The position numbers and the translations under genes were made by a program. Below, piece after piece: positions 9,201 to 16,993 of a stretch of DNA of 64,000 nucleotides. The stretch lies in assembly GCA_964472505.1 (NCBI GenBank), contig CAYYQW010000011.1, positions 5,251 to 69,250 on the forward strand, written 5' to 3'. Position 1 is the stretch's first letter. Every line of letters starts with the position of its first letter. Source of the stretch: JAYEIA01 sp964472505. GTDB lineage: Bacteria; Bacteroidota; Bacteroidia; Bacteroidales; JAADGE01. The notes under the pieces are model-generated. The model was not told where the DNA came from. It saw nothing but the letters and a program-made list of their open reading frames with translations, and did no database searches.

Positions 9201-11889
9201 TTACACCGTTCATTGTAATATGGCATAAAGCGGATCCGCTGGTCAGCCCATCATTTTCATCAGTTACTCGAACAGCTATTAAGCGCGTATCAGTATTTGG
9301 CAGATCAGAAGTGTTTTCGTACTGAAAAAGATTTATGGCATTTTGATAATCTGCTTTAGATTGTGTTCCTGTGATATTCACTATTGCATCTCCTTGTGAT
9401 GCCGTTGTCGTAATTCCATAGGAACTTAATGTTGAAGCATCCCAGTATAAGCCTTCATTGCTTTCACCATCCAAAGGGTTAAATATTTCAATGGTAGCAG
9501 ATGTTATATTAACTCCATCATCAGTAATTTCTACATCAGTATCCGAAATATTAATTCTCGGACCGTCTTCATTGTAGGTTGTAGCGTAATCGGTGTAGTG
9601 TAACGAACCGGAGTGGCTGCTTTCATCTTTGTCAAGCGTAATTAAAGGAGCCTTCAAAGTGCAGTCTTGGAATATAAACGGCCCAATGGTATTATTTGAG
9701 TAATCGCACTCGGGATAAGGAGAATTAGGTAAAACCGTTGCAGTTGTTGTGTAACCGCTTCCATCTAAATCATTACCAACATCCAAATTATCGTTTATGG
9801 TTATGTATATATTTCCATCGAAGCCGTCGCCTTCTGCATCAAGGTCGGTCATTTTGATGTCAAACACGTGGGTTTCTTTGGCATTTAAAGGAAGAAGATC
9901 AACCATAACAATTTCTTGTTTAAGAAACCTTGCTCCCGCTACTGACGGGTCGCCATCGTAAAAAGTTATGGGAACTTCAAAAAGGTCGGCATGTCCATCA
10001 CCGTAATTAAAAATATTAAGTACAAAGTCAACTTGATCATTATCTGCGCCATGACATAGGTTGTCGATACTTTTTACTTCAATAGTAAAATCGGGTGCCG
10101 GGAAGAACGGGTTGCCGGCCTTATCAATCCGATACATTTGCGTGAGATAGTTATTCAGGCTCGGAACAATATGATTTTGCTGCATAACAGCCGGAACGGT
10201 TAAATCATCGTTGATATTAACGTAATTATAGGTACGCTGATTAAAAATGCTTCTTGATGAAATCCACGGCGTTAATCGGTCTCTGTAAACCCTTAAACCT
10301 TCGCTGCAAGTTACTATTATCTGTGCTCTGTTGTTTTTATTAACATCAACAATAATCGGATGCTCACTTCCTGTTCCGCTGCTGCAGACGGTTAGATCTG
10401 TAATTAAACCATTGGCGGTATTGTAGGCACTATTGGATGTTAACAGAACTTTTTCATTTCCGAGTCCATCACCTGCACTCTCATATACCCATAGGTCGGT
10501 TTCGTCTCTGTAAACCATTTCAACGGTTCCGTCTCCTTGGAAATCGAAAAAATTGCTGGCGGTTTCTCCCGAACCGTCAGAATTAGAGAGCCCCCAAACC
10601 TGATCAAGTTCACCGGTAGCATCATTAGCTCTCAATACTTCAACATAGCTGCCGGAAACAACGCCAATCTCCGGTCGGTTTTCGGAATCACCGTCAACAT
10701 CACCAATAGCGGCAACTCCTCCTTTGCTGCTGCCGCCCAATACGCGAGTGTCATAAATTGACAGGTTTGTCAACGGATCCCAAACAGAAATGCGGCCTTG
10801 TCCAACTACTACTACATCTAAATTTCCGTCGATATTAATATCGCCCAAAGAGACTTTTTGACCGGCATCACTATCACCACCGGCGCCATTTACCCATGGC
10901 TCATGAACTCCGGTTGGATCAGCTCCCCAAACATCTTCGACGTTTCCGGTTGCTAAATCGACGGTGTAAACTCTTGTTCCCACAATAAATTCAACGCCGT
11001 CGGCATAAGCAAGTGCCCCTGTTCCCGGATCAAATCCTGTCGGTATCACATCGGCATAAGCGTAGTGGTCTTTCCAGTATATATGGCTCGCAATATGACC
11101 GGGTGCACCTCCGGTTTGAGCAATTAAATCAACCAAAACTGCGCCGGTAGCAATGTTATAAATTTTGGCTGTTTTGTTTCCGGATTGTTCTCCGTAAAAC
11201 AATAATTCAGGTGTACCGTCTTCATTGAAATCGGCTATATCCGGACTAAAGCCCCTTCGTGTATGGGCATTCGCAATAGGCCAACTGCCGTTGGTGTATT
11301 CATTCCAGTTTGTCCCGTCAAAATCATAACGATAGATTTTATTATCGCCGGTACCTTCCTTTCCTGTTGCTATAAATATTTCTACATAGGGATCCGAATC
11401 AACATCTGCTAATGTGACACCGCTGTGGTTATTTGCTAACACTAAGGGGATGAAATATTTCAACTCATCATTTATCGGGTCGAAAATAAAAATGCCGTCA
11501 TCGCCACCGTATGCGCTAACCACAACAATTTCCATATTGCCGTCATTATCCATATCGGCCACTTTGGGTATGGCATATCCATAGGGTTGATAATCATAAG
11601 ACGGGCCGGCTCCTTTTACTTGGTAGTTTCCGGCCAAAAATTCATTTGACAACTGCATTCCAAATTCTTTGGAATCGGGTAATATGGTTCTACAGTAATC
11701 TGCATCATAGAAACCACATTTTTCGCTTGCATAACAATCAGGGTCATAGCAATCAATTAACCCGTCACCGTCATTATCTATGCCGTCATCGCAGACTTCC
11801 TGAGCAACAACGCCTTGCATAAAGAACAATCCAAAAAGTATGGAAAGCACTGTTCTTAATCCTTTTGTGTGGAGTAAATTCGTATTCAT
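6226..11889 (-). CDS. Giant secreted repeat adhesin with type B (gliding-motility type) C-terminal sorting domain
   Basis: A 1887-residue surface protein. Signal peptide 1-30 (FMQGVVAQ). A MopE-like acidic motif follows (CDDGIDNDGDGLIDC, 33-47). Residues about 100-580 hold FG-GAP/VCBS-like propeller blades with calcium-loop motifs (DMDNDGNMEIVV, DFNEDGTPELLF, DINIDGNLDVVV). Next come a CARDB-like region (about 600-720), cadherin-like modules (about 800-1150; spacer NDPPTSADKTVTTDQDT), Ig/cadherin-like modules (about 1150-1437) including two nearly identical 94-residue copies, and three DUF11 modules (from about 1438, 1557 and 1679) of which the first two are nearly identical. The last 90 residues are the type B domain (VPEGFSPNNDGFNDRFEIPG, IMNRWGNKVYE, PAGTYFYIIELG). 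Type B substrates such as SprB stay on the cell surface and depend on PorP/SprF, encoded next. Function is inferred as adhesion or surface coating; the ligand is unknown. Confidence 0.92.
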   Translation of the reverse strand: MNTNLLHTKGLRTVLSILFGLFFMQGVVAQEVCDDGIDNDGDGLIDCYDPDCYASEKCGFYDADYCRTILPDSKEFGMQLSNEFLAGNYQVKGAGPSYDYQPYGYAIPKVADMDNDGNMEIVVVSAYGGDDGIFIFDPINDELKYFIPLVLANNHSGVTLADVDSDPYVEIFIATGKEGTGDNKIYRYDFDGTNWNEYTNGSWPIANAHTRRGFSPDIADFNEDGTPELLFYGEQSGNKTAKIYNIATGAVLVDLIAQTGGAPGHIASHIYWKDHYAYADVIPTGFDPGTGALAYADGVEFIVGTRVYTVDLATGNVEDVWGADPTGVHEPWVNGAGGDSDAGQKVSLGDINIDGNLDVVVVGQGRISVWDPLTNLSIYDTRVLGGSSKGGVAAIGDVDGDSENRPEIGVVSGSYVEVLRANDATGELDQVWGLSNSDGSGETASNFFDFQGDGTVEMVYRDETDLWVYESAGDGLGNEKVLLTSNSAYNTANGLITDLTVCSSGTGSEHPIIVDVNKNNRAQIIVTCSEGLRVYRDRLTPWISSRSIFNQRTYNYVNINDDLTVPAVMQQNHIVPSLNNYLTQMYRIDKAGNPFFPAPDFTIEVKSIDNLCHGADNDQVDFVLNIFNYGDGHADLFEVPITFYDGDPSVAGARFLKQEIVMVDLLPLNAKETHVFDIKMTDLDAEGDGFDGNIYITINDNLDVGNDLDGSGYTTTATVLPNSPYPECDYSNNTIGPFIFQDCTLKAPLITLDKDESSHSGSLHYTDYATTYNEDGPRINISDTDVEITDDGVNITSATIEIFNPLDGESNEGLYWDASTLSSYGITTTASQGDAIVNITGTQSKADYQNAINLFQYENTSDLPNTDTRLIAVRVTDENDGLTSGSALCHITMNGVNDPPTSADKTVTTDQDTKYVSTDSDIEFNDPDGDNFHSLEISSIPAKGKLYKDANLDGTYDGSEEVSALDIITKDELYAGKLVFVPTATESGDIAIDYLYTSFDFTVYDGAAYSSPANTIEIRVLPVNEPPTAADNIVTTIEDTDYIFASAEFNFSDPDAGDALDKILLTSTPSEGKLFNDANKDGIIDAGELLSPYDEILKTAIDNNQLTFKPDADENGAPYTYFNFKVHDAIEYSTSAYKITINVTAVNDAPVAAADAITVDEGATVTVLSDGSTTSVLNNDSDADGDAITAILVSDVSNGTLTLNPDGTFSYTHDGSETTSDSFTYKVNDGTEDGNTVTVSITVNPVNDAPIANDDTGSVDEDGTLNGTTVLDNDTGLGDGGITVSLDSDVSNGTLTLNPDGTYTYVPDADFNGTDQFTYQVCDTDGDCDIATVTITVNPVNDLPVANDDTDSVDENGTLNGTTVLDNDTGLGDGGITVTLDTDVSNGTLTLNTDGTYTYVPNPNFNGTDEFTYQVCDTDGDCDIATVTITVIPVLSADLVISKTVDNATANVGEDVTFTITVTNNGPSDATGVAVSDQLPSGYTYVSDNSGGSYDSGTGVWTIGNLANGANASLEITATVNASGDYTNTATASANENDPTSSNDEDDATVTPGAVSDLSLTKTVDNATANVDDNVIFTISVTNNGPSDATGTAVTDQLPSGYTYVSDNSSGTYDSGTGVWTVGNLANGANASLEITATVNANGDYTNTATASANENDPTSSNDEDDAAVTPGNEDPESDLSLSKTVDNNKPVAGDEIQFTIIVTNNGPDAAENVIVTDILPDGYSLVNTVVSEGEWNEPEWMINILENGDSENLVMTVRVEAQGEYENTASVESESFDPDSFNNSDKEIITLNRTVTVPEGFSPNNDGFNDRFEIPGLDAYPENHVIIMNRWGNKVYEASPYLNDWDGTNMFGVSVGGSELPAGTYFYIIELGDDSKPVKGFIYLSR
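6865..7578 (-). repeat. Two tandem 357-bp units encoding near-identical DUF11 domains
   Basis: The units at about 7222-7578 and 6865-7221 are offset by exactly 357 bp (119 codons); the phrase GGCCGTTGCGTTATCGAC starts at 7183 and again at 7540. Identity is high at the DNA level, including third positions, so the duplication is recent or kept uniform by gene conversion. The third DUF11 module (about 6510-6860) is clearly diverged. Confidence 0.9.
7579..8142 (-). repeat. Two tandem 282-bp units encoding near-identical cadherin/VCBS-like domains
   Basis: The units at about 7579-7860 and 7861-8142 are offset by 282 bp (94 codons); CCGTTGCAATATCGCAGTCG starts at 7611 and at 7893. Each encodes a module beginning PVANDDT-SVDE and ending FTYQVCDTDGDCDIATVTIT. 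High DNA identity suggests recent expansion in the adhesin stalk. Confidence 0.9.
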
Positions 11890-12190
11890 ATTATTTATTT
11901 TTTGTTTTCTTAACTGTAATTAATTATATTTTTTGCTGCGTTTGATAATCAATAATTAAACGCTTATTAAAACAAGTTGCTGATCATTCAAATTTGCGGC
12001 TATTTTTCTTAATTTTTTATGAAGCCATAACTGCTTATTTCCGGCAGGCATCACAGATGTCTCTGTCGTTGGGTTCGGATGTAATCTCGGAATATGTGGT
12101 GTATCACCTTTAATTCTGTCATTATTATGAACCCGTATGTTCTTTGGCAGATATAACCTTCATGCTTAAGCTCTGAAACAGATGTTTCGT

Positions 12191-12304
12191 TCAGTATGCC
12201 GTTTCAAAGATAATGCCTTTGGTTTGGGCATTTGCCGAGAAGAAGCTCAGAATGCTGAGGCTAATACTTAAAAGCTTTCTTTTTAAAAGTAGAAATTATT
12301 CCAT
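12191..12304 (-). pseudogene. Possible remnant of a secreted-protein gene (signal peptide only)
   Basis: On the minus strand an ATG at 12304 is followed two codons later by a stop, but the same frame then reads FLLLKRKLLSISLSILSFFS and ANAQTKGIIFETAY before a stop at 12191. This looks like a signal peptide with its cleavage site and the first residues of a mature protein. No continuous frame follows, although short fragments occur down to about 12010. It is probably the decayed 5' end of a secreted-protein gene. The region 11890-12190 shows no other gene. Confidence 0.3.
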
Positions 12305-12339
12305 ATAATTATTTTTATTGTTTCGTTTTAATAAGCGAT

Positions 12340-12495
12340 TTATTTTCGATCTTGTTTTAGTTCCAAATTTTTGTTTGAATCTTTATTTTCACGGATGATA
12401 TTTTTTCTTTGCTTCACCAAGTCTTTATATATTCTGCGCAAAACTGTATTTTTGTTTATTGCTTGTTGGTTGTCCTGTTTCATCTGCTCATTCAT
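12340..12495 (-). CDS. Putative 51-residue charged small protein
   Basis: A short open frame from ATG at 12495 to TAA at 12340, beginning MNEQMKQDNQQAINKN and ending KNLELKQDRK. It is rich in K, R, N and Q, has no hydrophobic segment, and looks helical. A Bacteroidota-type -7 element lies 18 bp upstream, and the bases just before the ATG are A-rich, as is usual for starts in this phylum. It sits between the response regulator (ends 12680) and decayed sequence. I do not recognise the family. It could be a real small gene or the remnant of one. Confidence 0.4.
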   Translation of the reverse strand: MNEQMKQDNQQAINKNTVLRRIYKDLVKQRKNIIRENKDSNKNLELKQDRK

Positions 12496-12512
12496 AAATA
12501 ACTCTTTTTTTG

Positions 12513-12520
12513 CAAATATA
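12513..12520 (-). promoter_or_regulatory. Bacteroidota -7 element TATATTTG upstream of the small ORF
   Basis: Minus-strand TATATTTG fits TAnnTTTG and lies 18 bp before the ATG at 12495. No TTTG is seen at the usual -33 distance, so the call rests on the -7 element only. Confidence 0.45.
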
Positions 12521-12679
12521 CGGATACAAATATGCTTTGTTCCGAAATAGGGGTGTACAAAAGGTAAACAAGTCGGTTTAGTTTTGACGAATGGTGCAAT
12601 ATTTGGCTTGAATGGTCAAAAAAGTTAAGATAAAAAGGGAGTACAACTGAAAATGTCCGGTCAGAATGCACATTCTCAA

Positions 12680-13513
12680 TTAGTAGTTTGAGAGAAAAGA
12701 TTGCAGATTAGCGTTACTTTCAATCTCAAGTTTTTTTCTGAGTCGTGAGCGTGCCGTTTTTACACTGTCTTTGTTTATGAACATTACGGCGGCAATATCT
12801 TTTGAGCTAAGGCCCAATTTCAGATAGGCGCAGAGTTTTAGGTCGTTTTGTGTTAATTTGGGATAATCTGCTGTCAGGTTTTTATAAAAAGAGTCATAAA
12901 CCGCATTGAAAGATGTTTCAAAATGCTGAAGATCATCAGATTTTATTTTATTCTCAACATCTTGGATAACGTCACCGATGAGTGTTTGGACTTTTTCGTT
13001 TCCCCCGGCATTTAAAGCCCTTTCAAGTTTTTTTGATATTTTTTTATTAAATTCATTGTTTCGGACAATCGCCAAAGTTTTTTCCGTCAGTTCGCTGTCT
13101 TTTTGTTTGATGAGTTGCTGTTGGGTTTCGGACAATCGGATGGAAGAATTGACTCGAGCAATCAACTCGGTTTCATCCACGGGTTTCGTAATAAAATCGT
13201 TGGCTCCGACATCAAGTGCTTTTTTCAGGTGATCGGAAGATGTCATAATACCGCTGGCCATTATCACGGGAATCTCTTTCAGTTTGGTATTTCTTTTTAA
13301 GTCTTCAATAAAGTCAATACCGTTTTTACCGGGCATATCCCAGTCTGTTATAATAAGGTCAGGAGTTACTTTTTTAGCAATGCTTACTGCCAAGTCTGCA
13401 TTATTTGACTGATAGATTACATGTTCTTCAGAGTACTCAGCGAGTATATTCATGATGATTTGGATATTTTGCGGCTCATCATCGAGTATAAGTATTTTTG
13501 CTTTGTGTATCAT
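12680..13513 (-). CDS. Response regulator, receiver domain plus C-terminal LuxR-type helix-turn-helix
   Basis: A 277-residue cytoplasmic regulator. The N-terminal receiver domain (5-125) has the acidic pair D11/D12 (ILILDDEP), the phospho-acceptor D57 (IITDWDMPG) and the conserved lysine in FITKPVDE. A linker with coiled-coil character follows (about 130-200). The C-terminus (about 215-277) is a helix-turn-helix of the kind common in Bacteroidota two-component regulators (LGLSSKDIAAVMFINKDSVK, ARSRLRKKL). The gene starts 30 bp after the histidine kinase on the same strand, so the two are a cognate pair. The next large gene downstream is the adhesin, whose control by this pair is a reasonable guess given the matching FG-GAP-like sensor, but nothing in the sequence proves it. 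Confidence 0.93.
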   Translation of the reverse strand: MIHKAKILILDDEPQNIQIIMNILAEYSEEHVIYQSNNADLAVSIAKKVTPDLIITDWDMPGKNGIDFIEDLKRNTKLKEIPVIMASGIMTSSDHLKKALDVGANDFITKPVDETELIARVNSSIRLSETQQQLIKQKDSELTEKTLAIVRNNEFNKKISKKLERALNAGGNEKVQTLIGDVIQDVENKIKSDDLQHFETSFNAVYDSFYKNLTADYPKLTQNDLKLCAYLKLGLSSKDIAAVMFINKDSVKTARSRLRKKLEIESNANLQSFLSNY

Positions 13514-13543
13514 AAGAGCGGATTATAGTGTGCATTGATTGGC

Positions 13544-16024
13544 TTATTTAAGTAATTCGTGATATTCTTCCGAATTGATGGTAAATATTGCATTACGCAG
13601 TTGGTCTAACCATTTTTTGATGTTATCATTCCGGTTTTCGGGAATTTTAGTCAGTATCCGGTTTACTTCGGTTGCCTGATAGGGTTCCAATTTTTGTAAT
13701 TTAGAAATATAGGGCTGTAAAAATTTTCTGTTTTCTTCACTAAGCATAATAACCGGTGCTTTTTTAATTTCTGCGAGTTGCCTGCCGGTGCTTGCACATA
13801 TTGCCGACGGAAGTCTGAAGCTGAAAGTGATTTGCGATTCTTTGGGTTTTGTTATAATCAACTTTTTGTTGTGAGCTTCTAAGGCGAGTTTGCAAAATTG
13901 CAGTCCGATTCCTGATGATTTTGCTATACCGAGGCTTTCTTTTTTTTCGGATGTAAATGTGTTTTGCAGATATTGAAAAGCGTTTTCCGACAATTCTTCT
14001 ACAGAATTACTAACGGCAATCAAAACATCGGCATCTTGCGGCTCTGCCAAAATATTAATGCGGCCGTTATTGGGCGAATATTTTACGGCATTGCTTAGCA
14101 AATTCAGAATAATACGCTCGAACAAATGTTGGTCGGCTTCCACGCATAAATCATTGAAAATGTCTAAATCAACGGAGATGTTTTTTTGCAGGATAACTCG
14201 TTTAAGATGAACCATGGATTTATCAAAAGCAGCGGCAATATTGATAACGTTTTTTTTAAGGGATATTTTTTTCTCATCCAATTTATAAATATCAATGATA
14301 TTGTCAATCAGCAGCAGCATTTTGCCAATGGCTGTTTTAGAATCTGAATCGGAAACCGATTGATTAATAGTGTTGAGCGGTACTTTCAGGTCGTGTACAA
14401 TCATGGCCGTAACCATTTGCTTAAATTGTTGATTTTCAAGCAGTCGGATGTTTTTCTCTTGTAATTCTTCATTCGATATTTGCAACTGTTGGTTAAGCCG
14501 GTCTAATTGATTTTTTTGTTTTTCAATTTCCTTTGTGCGTTTGGCTGCCAGAGCTTCCAATTTCTTATTTTCGGCTCGTATGGCTCTCGTTCTGATTTGT
14601 ATAATTATTACAAAGAAAAAATAGAGACCGAGGAATGCTGCTGTATAAATCAAAAAACGATAAGGATACAGTCGGTCTTCTTTATAACGCAACAAATAAT
14701 GCGTGTTGTTTTCGGAAGTGAAAGATATGTGCGTTTCATTATCAGAATTTGTCATGGTGCTGAAATAGGTGGCTCTTTTACTTTCAAGCGTCAGGCTTGC
14801 CGGATGTTTAAGGCGCTTATCCAATACGGTTATTACCTTATTGTAGCTGATAATCGTTTCCTGATCGCCGTTTTTATCAATATCTGTGTAGTATATTGTA
14901 GGTTTTAAATTCTCCGTACTTTCGGATACCGGTATTTGGTTTATTTTGCCGACTCGGTTAAGCTCATTATCGTATTTATGAATGGTACCTTGCGGATCCA
15001 GAATAGCGACATGATTATAATTTGCGGGATTTTTCAGCAAAACAAAGAATTTGCCTTTTAATTCCGGAAGTGCTTTACTTTCTGACAGACTCCCGTCGGA
15101 GCTAAATAAGTAGGCTTGTGTTACAGATGATTTTTGTCGCAATTGGGATTGCAGCACAAAAAGATCAAATTGATCGGAATTATCTTTCTTTATCGGAGCA
15201 GCCTGCAAGTGTGTGCCCGACTTACCGATTGGTATCGGCTCAAAGGCTTCTCGGAGTTGTTTGTCACAAAGCAGCAGCCAGGCAGCCGTATCGGGATGTG
15301 CCACGCCTTCTCTGTCGCGGTGATTATCGGTGGCAAAGCTCGAAAAAATCAGTTTTTCACTTTTGCCGTCATTAAAATCAAAGAAATATTCCGGAAAAAA
15401 GTGAATACCGTCTGCATCATACACGTATAAACTGTCGTTTTTTACATCGTAGGCATACATGGCGCGCGGCCGGTAGGAAAAACCGGCAGTGATGTTAAAG
15501 AGTATTTCTTTGTAACCGTCTTGATTTATATCGCGCGAGATATTTTTTGTTTCTGCGGAAAAGTCATAAGAACCATGTATGTTTTTTTCAATGGTGGTGA
15601 TAAATCGGTCTTTAATGAATGGTGTGCTTAAATTGGGGTACTCCACTGCATTTAAAAAAATACTGTCTTTTGACATGGTAAGAAAATAATGCTCTGAAAA
15701 TCCGTTATCGTCAAAATCTTCAAATGCTGATAAATGATGTTCAGGAATTTTCTTTTTCATGTTTAGTTGTTCCATTACATAACCGGCATTATCGGTATAT
15801 ATAAATGCATTATTGCCGCCGTAACTGTTTTTTATTACAGTTTCGCTTATGTTGTCCGAATTTAAGTCGGCATACATTATGGTTCTTCCCTGCGAATTGC
15901 TTATGCGTATTGGTTCCAATCGGTATTTTTGAAATAAGGGAGGCAGCAAACTTACTATTGCAATGTACACAGCAAGCGAGATGAAAAAAGGAAGATTTAC
16001 AAATTTTGACAGCTTAAAATTCAT
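13544..16024 (-). CDS. Membrane sensor histidine kinase with FG-GAP-like extracytoplasmic sensor
   Basis: An 826-residue inner-membrane kinase. Membrane segments lie at about 12-30 and 456-478, enclosing a periplasmic domain of about 420 residues with repeated D-x-[DN]-x-[DN]-x-[SGD]-x-E loops (DLNSDNISETVI, DFDDNGFSEHYF, DINQDGYKEILF, DIDKNGDQETII), that is, an FG-GAP/VCBS-like propeller. A coiled coil (about 483-535) leads to the dimerisation box with H544 (IVHDLKVPLNTINQ), then the ATPase domain with N-box (ILNLLSNAVKYSPNNG) and glycine box (SSGIGLQFCKLALEAH). About 85 residues follow the catalytic domain and have no receiver signature; this tail is helical and of unknown use. The response regulator gene follows after 30 bp. 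Confidence 0.93.
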   Translation of the reverse strand: MNFKLSKFVNLPFFISLAVYIAIVSLLPPLFQKYRLEPIRISNSQGRTIMYADLNSDNISETVIKNSYGGNNAFIYTDNAGYVMEQLNMKKKIPEHHLSAFEDFDDNGFSEHYFLTMSKDSIFLNAVEYPNLSTPFIKDRFITTIEKNIHGSYDFSAETKNISRDINQDGYKEILFNITAGFSYRPRAMYAYDVKNDSLYVYDADGIHFFPEYFFDFNDGKSEKLIFSSFATDNHRDREGVAHPDTAAWLLLCDKQLREAFEPIPIGKSGTHLQAAPIKKDNSDQFDLFVLQSQLRQKSSVTQAYLFSSDGSLSESKALPELKGKFFVLLKNPANYNHVAILDPQGTIHKYDNELNRVGKINQIPVSESTENLKPTIYYTDIDKNGDQETIISYNKVITVLDKRLKHPASLTLESKRATYFSTMTNSDNETHISFTSENNTHYLLRYKEDRLYPYRFLIYTAAFLGLYFFFVIIIQIRTRAIRAENKKLEALAAKRTKEIEKQKNQLDRLNQQLQISNEELQEKNIRLLENQQFKQMVTAMIVHDLKVPLNTINQSVSDSDSKTAIGKMLLLIDNIIDIYKLDEKKISLKKNVINIAAAFDKSMVHLKRVILQKNISVDLDIFNDLCVEADQHLFERIILNLLSNAVKYSPNNGRINILAEPQDADVLIAVSNSVEELSENAFQYLQNTFTSEKKESLGIAKSSGIGLQFCKLALEAHNKKLIITKPKESQITFSFRLPSAICASTGRQLAEIKKAPVIMLSEENRKFLQPYISKLQKLEPYQATEVNRILTKIPENRNDNIKKWLDQLRNAIFTINSEEYHELLK

Positions 16025-16049
16025 CCTGATGTTTTGAGAAACTTTTTCA

Positions 16050-16057
16050 CAAAGATA
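16050..16057 (-). promoter_or_regulatory. -7 element TATCTTTG for the histidine kinase operon
   Basis: Minus-strand TATCTTTG fits TAnnTTTG and lies 25 bp upstream of the kinase ATG at 16024. No TTTG at the right -33 spacing is visible. Confidence 0.5.
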
Positions 16058-16184
16058 CTATAATAGCGCAAAACCGATAGCTTTTCTTTGATGAAGCCGT
16101 ATTGTCATTTGTCTCATTTTTTTCGGACTTCCTCTTTTTCTCCGGAAAAGTTCAAGATTTATTTCTCCCGGAAATAAAAATAAA

Positions 16185-16192
16185 TATATTTG
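16185..16192 (+). promoter_or_regulatory. -7 element TATATTTG upstream of the Crp/Fnr gene
   Basis: TATATTTG fits the Bacteroidota -7 pattern and lies 64 bp before the GTG start at 16257. No good -33 TTTG partner at 19-21 bp is seen. Confidence 0.5.
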
Positions 16193-16256
16193 TGTAGTAT
16201 TTTGATTTATATCAGTAAAAATCTTGTTGTAAACTATATTTATAAATATCCTGAGT

Positions 16257-16937
16257 GTGAAAAACCCTAAAGATTGTCTTAATTGCCCTTATCGTTGGAG
16301 ATACTTAGACGTGCTTTCGGATAAATACATTCGAGAGATACAAGATAATTGTACGATTATAAAATATGCTAAAGGAGAGATTATTTGCAAACAGGGCACA
16401 AGTGTAACGCATGCTTTGTATGTTGCCAAAGGGATGGTGAAATTGTATATAGAAGGTGAAAAAAAATTAATTTTGAAAGTCATTAAGGCCGGTAACTATG
16501 TTGATTTGCAAACGCTTTTCGGTGATTTGGAGTATCACTATTCCGTATCAGCTGTTGTTGATTCGCAAATATGCATGATTGATTCCTCCGTAATTTTGGA
16601 TATTGCCCGTAATAATCCGGAATATCTGTATAAAATGACCAACGCCATCAGCGATGCAAGCAATTATATCTATAAGAAAGTCAGCAGCCTCAGCCGAAAA
16701 CAATTGCGGGGAAGACTTGCCGAAACTTTGTTTTATTTTGCCGAAGATATTTTTGAAAGTACCACTTTTGTTTTGCCTTTTTCTCGGCAAGAGCTGGCCG
16801 ATTTTACATCCATGTCCATGGAAAATGTAGTGCGAATTCTTACCGAATTCAAAAAAGAAAATGTAATAAATGCTAAAAATCGGGAAATTGAAATTTTGCA
16901 GCCCGATACTTTAAAGCGAATCAGTGATTTGGGCTGA
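16257..16937 (+). CDS. Crp/Fnr family transcriptional regulator
   Basis: A 226-residue regulator with a cyclic-nucleotide-binding-like beta roll (about 20-140, YAKGEIICKQGTSVTHALYV) and a C-terminal winged helix with the Crp-type recognition region (FSRQELADFTSMSMENVVRI). Two N-terminal cysteines (CLNCPYR, residues 7 and 10) are typical of Bacteroidota Crp/Fnr proteins; there are too few cysteines at the N-terminus to argue for an Fnr-like iron-sulfur cluster. The start is a GTG at 16257, as no in-frame ATG lies at a suitable place. It stands alone, convergent with mnmE. The ligand is unknown. Such genes often control oxygen or redox responses in this phylum, but that is family knowledge only. 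Confidence 0.92.
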   Translation: MKNPKDCLNCPYRWRYLDVLSDKYIREIQDNCTIIKYAKGEIICKQGTSVTHALYVAKGMVKLYIEGEKKLILKVIKAGNYVDLQTLFGDLEYHYSVSAVVDSQICMIDSSVILDIARNNPEYLYKMTNAISDASNYIYKKVSSLSRKQLRGRLAETLFYFAEDIFESTTFVLPFSRQELADFTSMSMENVVRILTEFKKENVINAKNREIEILQPDTLKRISDLG

Positions 16938-16993
16938 TGCATTTGAAAACGGTTTTAAAATTCGCAATTCAAAAAAATCCGGACATGCTTAAA

